Shown one piece after another: positions 23,444-35,651 of a stretch of DNA of 64,000 bases. Positions within the stretch are counted from its first letter, which is position 1; each line of letters begins with the position of its first letter. The DNA comes from Catonia carolina (lineage: Eukaryota; Arthropoda; Insecta; Hemiptera; Achilidae). The position numbers and the translations under genes were made by a program. The DNA lies in the NCBI GenBank assembly GCA_035578175.1, contig JAQMRL010000014.1, forward strand, positions 19,015,395 through 19,079,394. Reading direction: 5' to 3'. The notes beneath the pieces were generated by a model. It was not told the origin of the DNA. It made no database searches and saw nothing but the letters and a program-made list of their open reading frames with translations.

Positions 23444-24342
23444 TTACTTTCTCTTGCCTATGTGAATATATTATGAAGGAGAGTATTTTTACTTTTTTCA
23501 TGTCGATTTTTCGAAACATCGTACGAACTTGAAACTTAAAACTTAAGTTAGATACTACTACCGAACCCGACACGAACATTTTCATCAAAATCGGTCAACG
23601 GAGTAGTAGTTTATTCGGGTGATTTTCACATTTTTGCGATTTTCTCAAAAACGGCTCATACGCTTTTTTTAAAAATCGGCTCATTTACTAAATTTTTTAT
23701 GCTCTACAAGATAGGGTAAAAAAATGTAGGGTAAAAAAGGTACAAGGTAGGACCAGATAGGTAGGTTTATGCTCTATAAGGCAGGGTAAGTGCCATGTCT
23801 CCTAAATATCTTGGAAGGGCTGTTTTCTCGTAAAAAATTGTTTTTTAAGATTAAGCCTTAATATGAATTTTAGCGCTAAAATGTATATAATAAACGTGGT
23901 ACAGAATTTTAAAATTTTACAACTTTTAAACCTTTTTTTGCATAACGTTTAGTGTAGCGGTAATTAGTGATTTTCTGTTTCGTTTTTTTTCATGAATATG
24001 TGTAAAAAAATCTATTTTTTAAGATTTCAGCCTTAGTACGCATTTTACGACAAAAGTGTTATATACAATCAAATTTATAGGAAATTAAAAGATTAACAAA
24101 TTTCATTTAAAGCATTTTTTCTCTAAAGAGCACAGTTTAACGTGAAAGAGTGATTTTCAATATTATTAAGCCAAACAAAGGTTGGTTTTCATTTTTCGTC
24201 ATTCACTTATGTCTAAAATAAGATTACATTTCTTGAGGTTAGTTTTTTTGTTTATTTCTAATGTTGTATTACTAATGTTAGGTTATATTATTAATTATTT
24301 GCATTGTCAAGGAAAGTTGTGTGAGTGTTTTACGCCAGATTT
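23444..24342 (+). mobile_element. HINE-like element, upstream member of a head-to-tail pair
   Basis: Starts ACTTTCTCTTGCCTATGTG and ends GTGTGAGTGTTTTACGCCAG plus T-run. The microsatellite slot and its flank are deleted. There is a local duplication of 'tagggtaaaaaa' / 'tatgctctayaagrcagggta' near 23700-23790. Confidence 0.83.
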
Positions 24343-24343
24343 T

Positions 24344-25140
24344 TTACTTTCTGTTGCCTATATGAATATATAGGAAGGAAAGTATTATTTTCATGTCGAT
24401 ATTTCACAATCGAGTTTTCACCACATCTATACGTTTTCAGACCCCATGAACCCAAAAAACATGTTTTTATCAATTGGTCGGAATGGATGTGTACAAAATA
24501 TTTTAAGAACGAAACATCGTACAAACTTGAAACTTAAGTTAGATAGGCCTACTACTACCGGACCCGACACGAACATTTTCATCAAAATCGGTCAACCAGA
24601 AGTGGTAGTTTATTCGTGTCATTTTTACATTTTTGTGATTTTCTCAAAAACGGCTCCTACGATTTTTTTTAAATCGCCTCAATCACTAAATTTTGTCTGC
24701 TCTACAAGATAGTGTAGGTGCAGTCTGCTGAAATTCTTGGAAAAGCTGTTTTCTCGTAAAAAATTGTTTTTTAAAGATTGCAGCTTATTAAGCCGAACTA
24801 AGGTTGGTTTTCATTTTGCGTCATTCACTTATGTCTAAAATAAGATTACATTTCTTGAAGTTAGTTTTTTTGTTTATTTCTAATGTTGTATTACTAATGT
24901 TAGGTTATATTATTAATTATTCTTAGATAATAATTATTCTTTCAAAAATATACATAATAAAAATGTTGTACAAAATTTAAAGTTCTACAACTTTTAATTG
25001 AAAATTATTTTTGCATAACGTTTAGTTTAGCGGTATTTAGTGATTTTCTGGTTTCTTTTTTTCATAAAAATCTGTAAAAAATCGATTTTTTAACTTTTCA
25101 GCCTTAGTAGGGCCTATACATTTTACGACAAAAAAATTTT
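24344..25140 (+). mobile_element. HINE-like element, downstream member of the pair, rearranged
   Basis: ACTTTCTGTTGCCTATATGA follows the T-run of the previous copy directly. Order is scrambled: after about 24787 a segment belonging near the 3' end (24788-24920, near-identical to 24165-24297) appears, then the middle of the element resumes at about 24960. The copy stops near 25140 against an inverted neighbour. Confidence 0.75.
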
Positions 25141-25764
25141 ATTATTTCACTTTTGTAGTAAAATGCAAATTAAGGCAGAAATCTGAATAAATTCTTTTTT
25201 TACAGATTTTATGAAAAAAGCAGATAATTACTAATTACAACTAAACTAAGCGTAAAACAAAGAAATGTTATAAATAAAAGTTTTAGGGTTTTAATTTTCC
25301 TACAACTTTAATTCAATACAATTTTGCGATAAAATGCATATTAAGGCCGCAATCTTAAAAAAAAAATATTTTTTCTACGAGAGCACAGCCTCCCCAAGAA
25401 TTTCAGAAAACATAGCGCCTATCCTATCATGTAGAGAATTAAAAATATAGTAAATGAGGCGATTTTAAAAAAATCGTAGGAGCCGTTTTTGAGAAAATCA
25501 CAAAAAAGTGAAACATTACACGAATAAACAACAACTACCGGTTGACCGATTTTGATGAAAATGTTCGTGTCGAGTCCTCTAGTGATACTTAAGTTTCAAG
25601 TTTCAACTTTTTACAATGTTCCGTTCTTGAGATATTTTGTTCACACACATACAGACAAATCGCTAAAAACAAGTTTTTTGGGTTCAAGGGGTCTGAAAAC
25701 GGATATATCCAGTGAAAACAATACTTTCATTCCTATATAATTATTCATACAAGTAAGAGAAAGT
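25141..25764 (-). mobile_element. HINE-like element, inverted neighbour
   Basis: Begins mid-element at 'cacttttgtagtaaaatgc' and runs to CAAGTAAGAGAAAGT with a short CA slot. With 24344-25140 it forms a head-facing palindrome of over 600 bp per arm, with diverged sequence. Confidence 0.8.
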
Positions 25765-25765
25765 A

Positions 25766-26199
25766 AAAAACGGCCTACAGCCGTATCATCGAAAAAAATT
25801 TTACCCTTTTATGTCCGTTTATTTAATTTAATAATTTTTATCTTGAATAGATTTTTGTTTGGAAAAAAACAGTCGGCCTAAAGGTTTTTTATTAATATCC
25901 CTTTGTATTACAAATATATATGTTGGACCATTATTTATCGTTTTGTTTATACAAAGAATTTAATCATTTTTGTTTTATTTCATTCTTTTTAAATCTGCTC
26001 GGTTTATTTTATACAAGTAGGGTTAAGCGATACTTACTAATCTTTAAAAAGAGATTATTTTTTGTCTGTTTTTATTTATTTTGCCAAAGTTTATTTTTAT
26101 AAATTAATATATTTAAGTTTACAACCCCTTTTAAGTCAAAAAGCCGATTTTTAAAAGAAAATCTGTTTGTGTTTGTTTGTTATTCGTTCTATAACAAAC
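25766..26199. other. AT-rich spacer
   Basis: Nothing recognised; a 60-residue frame at 25920-26102 is Phe/Leu-rich low complexity. Confidence 0.4.
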
Positions 26200-26210
26200 C
26201 CTATAGGACC

Positions 26211-26400
26211 CTTTTTTTGTTTTTTTGTTTTTTTTGTTTAACGTCCGACTGTTCTGCAATTACTGCTAATGCAGACGGTGAATGATGAAATGATTTTTTG
26301 TAACGTATAAAAAATGCCTTGCCTGAATGGGATTCGAACCCAAGACCGCATGATGAGAGGCGAGCACGTTACCAACTTCGCCAATGCGGCCGATTTCACG
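26211..26400 (-). mobile_element. SINE-2, full-length tRNA-derived copy
   Basis: On the minus strand the head reads like a tRNA: A-box region TGGCGAAGTTGGTAACGTGC and B-box GGTTCGAATCCCATTCAGGC. A body and GTCGGACGTTAAACAAAAAA follow. The flanks CCTATAGGACC (26200-26210) and CCTATAAGACC (26401-26411) are an 11-bp target duplication with one change. It is not a functional tRNA gene: the acceptor stem has no partner strand. Confidence 0.88.
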
Positions 26401-26532
26401 CCTATAAGACCGATTTCATAGAAAAAAATTTAAATTTTTACACAAAACCATCGGAATTTTAGAATTGTTGCTAACTCTAATAAGAACGAAATATCCATTT
26501 CGAAGTAATACAACTAAAATTTATTGTAAAAA

Positions 26533-26602
26533 TCTGATGTGAAACAATCACACGACTTTCACTTGCCAATGTAAATAATTAAAACCATATCCTAATTCTT
26601 GT
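26533..26602 (-). mobile_element. HINE-like hairpin-end fragment
   Basis: TCTGATGTGAAACAATCACA plus 'ctttcacttgccaatg'; breaks off after about 70 bp. Confidence 0.7.
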
Positions 26603-26719
26603 TTATTGTTTTGTTTTTTAGTTAATTTAAAAACGCATCTACAATTAGGTAATTAGCGAAACCACGGAGAACGATAAACTTTCAGGGCGTGCGCCTCTGG
26701 TGAAACTAATGAAAAGAAA

Positions 26720-27616
26720 TCTGGTGGAAACACTCACACAACGTTTTTGCCAATGCAAATAATTAAAAATATAACTTCAAAAAACATAATTTTAATCATG
26801 AGTGAATGTTGCAAAATGAAAAGCAGCCTTAGTTTTGGCTTAATAATTAGGAAAATCACTCTTTGCCGCTAAACTAGGCTATGTAGAGAAAAATGCTTGA
26901 AATAATAATTGTACATCTTTTAATTTCCTACAAGTTTGATTATATACACTTTTGCCGTAAAATGCATACTAAAGCCGAAATCTTAAAAAAACTATATTTT
27001 ACGGATATTCATTTAACAGAAAATCTCTTATTACCGACAAATTATAGGTTATACAAAGAAATATCTGAAATAAAAGTTCTAGGTTTTTAAATTTTCTACA
27101 ACTTTTATTATATAGTAGGTACATTTTTGCGGTAAAATTCTTATTAAGGCCGCAATCTTAAAAAAAATATTTTTTTCTACGAGAGCAAAGCCTCCCCAAG
27201 AATTTTAGCAGACATGAAACACACCCTATCTTGTAGAGCATAAAAAATGTAGTAAATAAGGTGATTTTAAAAAAATCGTAAAAGCCGTTTTTGAGAAAAT
27301 CACAAAAAGTGAAAAATGACACGAATAAACTACTACTTCCGGTTGGCCGATTTTGATGCAAATGTTCGTGTCGGGTCCTCTAGTGGTATCTAACTTAAGT
27401 TTCAAGTTCGTACAATGTTCTGTTCTTGAGATATTCTGTTCATACACACACACACACACTCGCGCGCGCCCGCATATACACCGATCGCTAAAATTAGATA
27501 TGTTTTTTAAGTTCAGGGGATCTGAAAACGTGTAGATCCGGTGAAAACTCGATTTCAAAAAATCGACATGAAAACAATACATTCCTTCCTATATATTCAT
27601 ATAGGCAGGAGAAAGT
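26720..27616 (-). mobile_element. HINE-like element, near full length
   Basis: TCTGGTGGAAACACTCACAC to ATATAGGCAGGAGAAAGT. Slot at about 27441-27480 of CA plus CGCG. Confidence 0.85.
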
Positions 27617-27754
27617 AAAAAATCTATAAAAACCCTGATATCCAAAAAAATTAGCCAACGCTGACAATTTCTAGAAATCCATCTAATTTTGTTTTTAAGA
27701 TCGACTTATTTAGTTACTTTTTATTTTGTGCTCTAAAAAATGTACTTTTAAAAT

Positions 27755-28174
27755 CAATGTCAAATAAAAACCTACAATTTTTATTTAAAATATTTTTTGT
27801 ACAACGGTTTAGTTAATCGGCAATTTGTGATTTTCTGTTTTTGTTTCCATCAAATCGGTAAAAATCGGATTTTTTTAATGATTATGGGCTTAATATGAAT
27901 TTTACGACAAAAATATATATAATTAAAAGTTATAGGAGATTAAAAAAATCTACAACTTTTATTATTATTTTATACAACGCTTAGTTTATCGGCAATTACT
28001 GATTTTCAATATTTTTAAGTTCTACATACGAGTACATAGGTTGATTTTCTGTCATTCACTCATGATTAAAATTAGGTTATGTTTTTCATTATTTTATGAT
28101 TAAACATAGTTTATATTGTTCATTATCTATATAGGCAAGAAAAAGTCGTGTGAGAATTTCACATCACATTTTTT
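27755..28174 (+). mobile_element. HINE-like element, 5'-truncated and diverged
   Basis: The 3' half only, ending ATAGGCAAGAAAAAGTCGTG and TTTCACATCACATTTTTT. Sequence divergence is clearly higher than in other copies, suggesting an older insertion. Confidence 0.7.
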
Positions 28175-29276
28175 AGGTTAATGACAAGCGTTCTTTTTAT
28201 TAAATTATTAATATTAATGTTTATTTTTTCAACGAGTAACTGTTGCTATATTCGTGTTTGCTTAACATTAACAATAAATTGTAATGTTTTAACCAACCCT
28301 TATGATGATCGAAATAAGACGCGCGTAGCACAGGCGCAAATTTATTAAATTCAAAAAATAAATGAATAAATCTTACCTCGATATTTGAAATCCTTTTACA
28401 AAATCCTTGAACAGAAATGTTGATTCAAATCTCCAATTCTTGTGTAAACACTGAACCAACCACTTTAACAATGTTTTTTATATTTTAAATTTTTTTTATA
28501 TATATAATATAAAAACGTAAGTTTGTTAACAATATACAAACCAAATTTATAATTTATTTTTAAAATTATTTATTGTATTTTTTAAGATATGTTTTTATTA
28601 TAATAATATATAAATGTTTAGTTAATTTTCAGATATTATTTACATGTTATATTATTAGGAATTATATCATTTAAAGTAAACTTTATTTACATTTAAGTAT
28701 TTAAGTTTTTTTTGTTATATAATTTTTAATTTCAGGTTATGAACGGCGTTCTAATATTGTAAGATTAGGTTATGTTACTAGAAACTGGTATAATTTTTAG
28801 TTTTAAATACAAATAGATAATTCCGATTGATTTAAAATCTATTAAAATTGATACATATTTTTGAATTCATATAAACAACTTTCAATTACATAAAAGTTAA
28901 CACAAATTCAAATGATTTTCAACGAAAATATAACCAACACTAAACAAGAATCACTTTTTGAAAACAAATATATGGTTTTTCTTTTATTACAAATATGATA
29001 GTAACTTCGCTCCGTTACTTTTAATACGAACTAATTCACAATAAGTATTTACCGGTTAAATTTTAACATTTAAATAAACGTAAAACGTTATGTTAAATTC
29101 AACGGATCGCCCGACATGTTCAACGAGCATGTTACAACTGAGGGTTGAATTACAAATCCGATACAGTGTGACCAACGTTTGAAACTAAATATATTGTACT
29201 GTTGTAATAGGTGGAACTAAATTATCGTATCTCATATACATGTATATAATAAAATACATAATGTATATAATTATCC
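28175..29276. other. AT-rich stretch without recognised gene
   Basis: Very AT-rich; no domain-bearing frame and no repeat shared with the rest of the window that I could see. Confidence 0.45.
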
Positions 29277-29277
29277 T

Positions 29278-29350
29278 AGTAGACATTGTTCCCGCGCTTC
29301 GCGCAGTATAACTGCTATCATTAGAGGGGTTACAATAATAATATTATTAA
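29278..29350 (-). mobile_element. Helitron 3'-terminal fragment
   Basis: On the minus strand the text ends GCGCGAAGCGCGGGAACAAT, then GTCTACTAG. That gives a GCGC hairpin about 15 bases before a CTAG terminus, the canonical Helitron 3' layout. The base after CTAG is G rather than the expected T, which lowers confidence. Confidence 0.5.
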
Positions 29351-29361
29351 ACTTTCAAAAA

Positions 29362-29822
29362 TCTGGTGTAAAACACTCACACAACTTTCTCTTCCCAATT
29401 CAAATAATTAAAAATATAACCTAACATTAGTAATAAAACATTAGAAATAAACAAAAAACTAACCTCAAAAAACATAACTTTATTTTATTTTTTTGGTTTA
29501 ACGTCCATCTCTTGTGCAATTACTGCTAATGCAGACGGTGAAGTATGAAATGATTTTTTGTAACGTATGTAAATATGCCATGCCCGAATGGGATTCGAAC
29601 CGAAGACCACATGATGAGAGGCGAGCACGTTACCAACTACGCCAATGCGACCGGCATAACCTCATTTTAATCATAAGAGAAAGACGCAAACTGAAAATCA
29701 ACCTGTTTGGCTTAAAAATACGGAAAATCACTCTTTCCACTAAACTCAGCTCTGTACAGAAAAATGTTACAATAAAGGTTGTAGATCTTTTAATTTCCTG
29801 TTAATTTGGTTATATAATTTGC
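29362..29822 (-). mobile_element. HINE-like element with SINE-2 insertion, truncated
   Basis: Starts TCTGGTGTAAAACACTCACA; interrupted at 29488-29654 by SINE-2; continues to 'ttggttatataattt', where the LINE fragment begins. Confidence 0.82.
29488..29654 (-). mobile_element. SINE-2 copy
   Basis: B-box GGTTCGAATCCCATTCGGGC is intact on the minus strand. Imperfect 15-bp duplication (CATAACTTTATTTTA 29473-29487; CATAACCTCATTTTA 29655-29669) inside a HINE. Confidence 0.85.
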
Positions 29823-29825
29823 CAT

Positions 29826-30281
29826 TGTGCAGTCACTTTTAGCTTATGGTATAGTGGGTTAGGGTGGAGCTGCTCATTGCTATATGGAACCACTGATAAG
29901 AACACAAAGAAGCATTTTGAAGGTGATATCTAAAAAACCGCGTGGATATTCAACGGAGCACATATTTACAGATTTCAATGTCATGGATATAAGACAACTG
30001 TACGTGAAAGAAATAATTAAAATACTTCAAGTGAACGTAAGTAACCTGCAAAATAGAGAGCATCAGTACAACATGCGAAACAGAGATCTACTCTTATTGG
30101 AGAGAGCGAGAATTGCTCTTTACCAGCGTCATTTTGAGTACTTGGCACCAAAAATATATAACCTGCTCCCGTTAGATTTAAAAAATCTAACGGGTTTGAA
30201 ATTTCATAAGGAGCTAAAAAAATGGATAGCCAAAACAGGTAGAGAGAAAATGGCAAAAATGGTTAGCAATATTCAAATGTA
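29826..30281 (+). pseudogene. CR1/L2-like LINE reverse transcriptase, C-terminal fragment
   Basis: One frame from about 29826 reads LAYGIVG, a TAG stop at 29860-29862 where relatives have Trp, then GGAAHCYMEPLIRTQRSILK. It continues 132 residues to a stop at about 30282, including YLAPKIYNLLPLDLKN and FHKELKKWI. This is the typical post-catalytic tail of CR1/L2/Jockey-like RTs. Catalytic motifs are absent, so it is a 5'-truncated insertion. The AT-rich tract that follows may be its 3' tail. Confidence 0.6.
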
Positions 30282-30623
30282 GATATAACTAAAGAGACAA
30301 AAGAAAAAGAAAATGGTATATTTTTTACTTTTTTACTGGTTTTTTATTTTTTGTTTTAAAATGTAATAATAAATTTTAGGTTGTATTAAATTATCTTTAT
30401 TTTATTAAAAATAGTATAATATAATAATAGTATAATAATAATAGTAATATAATAATAGTATAAGTTTAATAATTATTAAAATGTAATGTATCATAATTGA
30501 TACAATCGTAATCTTAGTAAATAGCAAACTATTGGTTAAGTTAGTTAAGTTAGTCTAGTAAGTAAATATAGTAGGTATTGAATGCTATTGCTAATAGTTA
30601 ATACTTCAGTTTTTTTATATTTA
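30282..30623. other. AT low-complexity tract
   Basis: TAATA-type low complexity at 30400-30480 and a TTAGTTAAG-type tract near 30530-30570. No gene seen. Confidence 0.6.
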
Positions 30624-31360
30624 AAGTTAAGTTAGGTACCACTGGAGGACCCGACACGAACATTTTTATTAAAATCTATCAACCAGAAGTAGTGGTTTAT
30701 TCGTGTCATTTTTCACTTTTTTTGCGATTTTCTCAACAACGGCTTCCATGACTCTTTTTAAAATCGCCTCATTTACTACATTTTTTATGTTCTACACGAT
30801 AGGGTAGACGAAATAGCTGAAATTCTTGGTGAGGCTGTGCTCTCGTGAAAAAAAAATGTTTTTCTTTTTAAGATTGCGGCCTTAATATGCATTTTAGGGC
30901 AAATGTGTATATAATTAAAGTTGTAGACAATTTAAAAACTAAAAATTTTTATACACAACATTTCTTTGTATAACGCTTAGTTTAGCGGTAATTTGTGATT
31001 TTCTGTTATTTCATAAAAATCTAAATAAAACGAATTTTTTAAGATTTCGGCCGAAGTATCCATTTTACGAAAAAAGTGCATATAATTAAATTTATAGTAA
31101 ACTAAATGATCTACAACTTTTATTTTAAGCATTTTTCTCTACAGAGCCTAGTTAAGCTTTAAAAAGTGATTTTCCGTATTAAGCCAAACAATGGTTGTTT
31201 TTCATTTTGCATCAGTCACTCATGATTGAAATAAGGTTATGTTTTTTTGGGATTAGTTTTTTTGTTTATTTCTAATTTATTATTACTAATGTTAGGTTAT
31301 ATTGTGAATTATTTGCATTGGCAAGAGAAAGTCTTGTGAGTGTTCACACTACTTTTTTTT
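30624..31360 (+). mobile_element. HINE-like element, 5'-truncated
   Basis: Begins at 'aagttaggtaccactggagg' and ends GCAAGAGAAAGTCTTGTGAG then TGTTCACAC; microsatellite half missing. Confidence 0.8.
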
Positions 31361-31637
31361 TAACAGGACATAGTTTTGAGAATATAAGGTCGGTCTTTAT
31401 CGTTATGAAAGAAACTACAAGTGTTTTGATGAAGACAAAGTATTTTGTGATACCGACAATTTGTGATTCATCAAACCTTCCGACCAAGTCGTTAAAAAAC
31501 TTACAAGCTACAAAAATGTTATGAAGTTTTAACTAAGTACTTGCGTGACTTTGATGTCTACAGGAGTGTTTACACTCCTTTGCTTCAGTTTTGTTCGTTT
31601 GTTTCTTTACTTCTTGTGTTAAATTTGCCAATTTTAT

Positions 31638-32725
31638 TTTTACTTTTTCATGCCCATATGAATATATATAGGAAGGAAAGTATTGTTTTCATGTCGATTT
31701 TTAGAAATCGAGTTTTCACCGGTATACACAATTTCAGACCTCCTGAACCCAAAAGAAACATGTTTTTTAGCTATTGTTCTGTGTGTGAACAAAATATCTC
31801 AAGAACGGAATGTAGTAAGACATTAAACCTTGCACCTTAAGTTAGATACCACTATTGTTTAGCTCACCAACCAAAAGGCTGGTTTGAACTTCTAGAGGTT
31901 TTACTAAGTAAAACGAGGAGTGAGGTTTACATTTACCTTCCTCACTGAGAACAAAAGTAGCCTATGCTTATCAGCATGCCAGGCCCTCTGAAAAGCATCT
32001 AATCTGCACCCTGCAAATGACACGTTTACTTCATTCACCACAGGGTCTAGCTGTTTAATGAAATTCATTACTTTCAAAGGAGATAACTCTGACAAATATC
32101 TTTTACACCCCTACCTCTTCTGTTCTTAAATAGTTCAGTCATATAATTGGCTGACCATGTGATAAGAAACAGAACTATTTTTTGTAGCCCTGGAACTAGC
32201 GGATCAAGTGAAAAAATTTAACACTCCACCTGCCTGTTATGGGCGATAGATACCACTTATAACCCAATATGAACATTTTCATTAAAATCGGTCAACCAGA
32301 AGTAGTAGTTTATTCGTGAGATTTGTAACCTTTTTGCAATATTCTCAATAACTATACCAACGATTTTATTTAAAATCGCCTCATTTACTACATTTTTATG
32401 CCCTACAAAATAGAGTACAAGCCTTGTCTGCTGAAATCCTAAGATTGAACCTTGTCCTCAAATTTCTAAGATTTTGGCTTTAATTAATATCAATTCCAGA
32501 GAAAAAGTGTATAAAACCCAATTTGAAAAAAATTCGTTCTACGCTTAGTTTACCGTCAATTAGTGATTTTCTGTATTTTTTTTCCATTAAAATCGGTAAA
32601 AAATCGGATTTTTTAATATTGCGGCATTGGTATGCATTTTACAACAAAATTGTAATAATTTAAGTTATAAAAAAATTACAGTTTTTAATTCAAGCATTTT
32701 CTTCTACAGAGCCTAGTGTAGTGTC
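31638..32725 (+). mobile_element. HINE-like element interrupted by SINE R3
   Basis: Starts ACTTTTTCATGCCCATATG. The element is split at 31853/32247 by R3 and ends near 32725 at 'cctagtgtagtg', where another HINE body is fused. Confidence 0.82.
31854..32246 (-). mobile_element. SINE R3, full length with exact TSD
   Basis: 393 bp flanked by an exact 11-bp duplication TAGATACCACT (31843-31853; 32247-32257), no terminal inverted repeats. On its own strand it starts GCCCATAACAGGCAGGTGG and ends in CCAGCC…GGTGAGC…AACAAT. The head has a degenerate pol III A-box (about TAACAGACAGG in consensus) and a B-box-like GTTCGTTGC ~30 bases on. The tail resembles LINE R4. Confidence 0.8.
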
Positions 32726-33245
32726 AAAATATCTCAAGAACGAACCACCGTACAAAGTTTAAACTTGAAACTTAAGTTAGGTACCACTAGAGGACCCGAC
32801 ACAAACGATTTCATCAAAATCGGTCAACCGGAAGTAGTAGTTTATTCGTGTCATTTTTCATTTTTTTGCGATTTACTCAAAAACGGCTCGTACAATTTTT
32901 TTTAATATCTCCTCAATTACTATATTTTTTATACTTTACAAGATAGGGTGGGTGTCATGTCTGCGAAATTCTTGGAGAGGCTGTTCTCTCATGTAAAAAC
33001 GTTTTTTTAAGATTACAGCCTTTATATACATTTTAGAGCAAAAGTGTATATAATGATAGTTGTAGACAATTTAAAAATCTACAACTTTAATTAAAAATAT
33101 TTCTGTGTATAATGCTTAACTTAGTGGTATTTAGTGAATTTCTGTTTTCGTTTTCATGAAAATCTGTAAAACAAATCGATTCATTTTTTAAAGATTTCGG
33201 CCGTAGTATGCATTTTATGACAAAAGTGGATATAATCAAATTTAT

Positions 33246-34835
33246 TATTATTTTATTATTATTAGCGAGTTTGTTTTACAGCTGTCGCCGTCTCTCGCAT
33301 CCTAATAACCTCCACATTTGTCTGTCCAAGCAGTCACTGTCTGTCAGTCCTCTCGCCTGCATCGCCACCTCCATGCCATACTGCCAGGAGTGCTTCGGCC
33401 TTCCTCTTTTCCGGCTTGACTCAGGGACCCAGTCCAATAATATCTTTGGCCATCTCTCAGGAGGCATTCTCTTCACATGCCCATACCACTTCAAACTCTT
33501 TGCCTCTATCCAATCGGCAATATTCTCAGTCAGACCCATCTTCCTTCGAATATCATCATTTCTCAATCTGTCCATTCTTGTATATCCACAACATCGCCTC
33601 CAATAATCCATTTCCAAAGCCTTGAGCTTAGCTTCATACCTTTTATTCACCTCCCAAGTTTCTGCACCGTATGTTCCAATGGTTTCAATGACTGTGCTGT
33701 AAATGCGAATCTTATTTTTCTTTGTTATTTTTCCATTCCATAGGACACTGTTCAACTGCTTTATTGCTGACCGCGCTTGACCAATTCTTGCATTTATTTC
33801 TTCATTGCTTCCCCCATTTGACGATAGCACAACTCCGAGGTATTTGAATCTTCTTGTTGCCTTTATGATTTCACCTCCAAGACTCAAATCCTTAGCATTT
33901 CCTCCAACAACCATATACTCTGTTTTCATTCTGCTTATTGATAGACCCTAGTTTGTGTACTCCTCATCCAGTTTCCGTAGCATGTAGTCAATGTCTTGTT
34001 CATCTTCAGCTATAATAACCTGATCATCAGCAAAGTGCAATGAGTACAACCTTTTATCTCCAACAAGGATACCCATTTTGCAACATTTCCTTCTCCAGAC
34101 TTTCAATGCTTCATTCAAATATATTTTGAACAGTGTAGGAGCAATGCAACATCCTTGTCTTAATCCTTTACTAATGGGAATTTCATCTGTGATTTTTCCA
34201 CGCACTTTGATATTTGACGTCATATTCTTATATAGTTGCTGGACAGCATGAATGTATTTCACACTTATGCCCTGATTCTGCATGACCATCCCTAACTTTG
34301 AGAGAGGGACACTATCATAAGCCTTAGTAAGATCCACAAAAACAATATGAGTAGCTTGATTATGAGCTATCCTCTTGTCTGTTAACTGTTTCAAAGAGAA
34401 AATACTGTCTACACACGACCTTCCCGCTCTGAAGCCATTCTGCTCCTCCACATCCATGACTTCCTTCTCAATTCTGTTCTTCAGGACTTTCCCATACACT
34501 CGAGACAATGAATTTGTTACACTTAAACCCCGATAATTATTGCAGTCTCGACGGTCACCTTTTTTATAAAGATTACTGATATAAGACTTTGTACACTCAG
34601 GTGGTAGGTCTTGACCTCGAAAGAATACGGTGAATACATAGGCTAGCAATCTCAACAGAGTCTCTGAACCATGCTTTAAGAGTTCATTTGGCACACCATG
34701 AGGACCAGCCGCTCTTCCATCTTTCAAATTAGCAATCACTGCTTTTACCTCATCAACAGATATTTCATCATCCTCATCATACTCTATGTCACCCGCTGTT
34801 GTATCAGCCTCCAAAAACTGAGGCCTGGTCTCACA
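33246..34835 (-). mobile_element. RTE-like LINE, 5'-truncated insertion
   Basis: 3' end at 33246 with an (AAT/AATAA)-type tail and a CAAATTTAT motif on both sides as likely target duplication. The right flank repeats AATTTATAAAATATT three times (34840-34930). It contains the RT pseudogene. Confidence 0.75.
33276..34835 (-). pseudogene. LINE reverse transcriptase, one in-frame stop
   Basis: About 520 codons in a single frame with one TAG (33948-33950), at a position where relatives carry Trp before GLSISRMKTE. Seen motifs, N to C: DGRAAGPHGVPNELLKHG, KKGDRRDCNNYRGLS, FVDLTKAYDSVP, GLRQGCCIAPTLF, HFADDQVIIAED (FADD catalytic box), FKYLGVVLSSNGG, YGAETW, LEMDYWRRCCGYTRMDRL, WYGHVKRM and RKRGRPKHSW. 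These are RT motifs plus the C-terminal extension of RTE-type and related endonuclease LINEs. The endonuclease and the RT start are missing (5' truncation). Base composition is less AT-rich than the surroundings. Clade assignment is tentative. Confidence 0.85.
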
Positions 34836-35172
34836 AATTTATAAAATATTAAAATAAACTAAAAAAATAAAATATTATAAATTCAATTTATAAAATATTA
34901 AAGTAAACACAAATTTATAAAATATTAAAATACCTACAACTTTTATTTCAAGTATTTTTCTCTACAGAGCCTAGTTTAGCGTGAAAGAGTGATTTTCTGT
35001 ATTATTAAGCCAAACTAAGGTCGGTTTTCATTTTGCATCATTCACTCATGATTAAAATTGGGTAAAGTTAGTTTTTTTGTTTATTTCTAATGTATCATTA
35101 CTGATGTTAGGATATATTGTTCATTATTCTCATTGGCAAGAAAAAGTCGTGTGAGTGTTTCAGACAAGATTT

Positions 35173-35410
35173 TTCTCCTTTCTTCTGTCCACCCGTTGTT
35201 CAGTTTTTGCTTTCCATGGAAAACCTTGAAGTCCATAATTATTTGTCTGAATTTGGTTCGGTTCAGTAAGTTTTCTCGGTTTATTCCGGTTTTCTCAATA
35301 TCCTTTCTGACTTTTTTAAACCATTTATCCGACACCTTAAGTCTATTGTTTAGTGAATTAAACATTATGTTTTGTCAACCATTGTCTGTCAGAAGCTTTT
35401 GCCGGTTTTG
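35173..35410 (-). pseudogene. LINE C-terminal coding fragment
   Basis: Minus strand encodes KWFKKVRKDIEKTGINREN, then KFRQIIMDFKVFHGKQKLN and GWTEERRKILSETL. This resembles the extreme C-terminus of insect LINE RTs (…DRxKWR…GWSEERRxxHSERM…). A related, more damaged copy lies at 37345-37600. Confidence 0.5.
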
Positions 35411-35651
35411 ATCGCTCCAGGAGAATGAGCCCCTTCCACCGTGTACATAGTGGTGAGTGTTTTTATAGATGACCTGAAGAGCCGAGCGCAGCCGATCCCT
35501 ACGACCTTAAAACAAGGGGTGATTTTAAAATGATCTGAATAAATAACTAATTTTAACGAAGTTCCTTAAACGACGCTAAATTAAAATATTTTAATAAGTT
35601 ATTTAATTAACTTGGTAGGTTTCCTGATACGGGTAAAATTTACTCATCTTT
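35411..35651. other. Unassigned spacer
   Basis: Nothing recognised. Confidence 0.3.

Larger units (their letters stand above)
32726..35170 (+). mobile_element. HINE-like element split by an RTE-like LINE
   Basis: Body at 32726-33245 and 34921-35170, ending GGCAAGAAAAAGTCGTGTGA and GTGTTTCAGACAAGATTTTT. The join CAAATTTAT / CCTACAACTTTTATTTC is the expected consensus order, with the LINE in between. Confidence 0.8.

Noticed and set aside
26300..26395. Possible tRNA gene (intact A- and B-box)
   Set aside because: Part of SINE-2, repeated at 15431 and 29488 with the same body and A-tail; no complete cloverleaf.
29884..30282. 132-codon frame as an independent host gene
   Set aside because: It continues upstream through a Trp-to-stop change and reads as the tail of a CR1-like RT.
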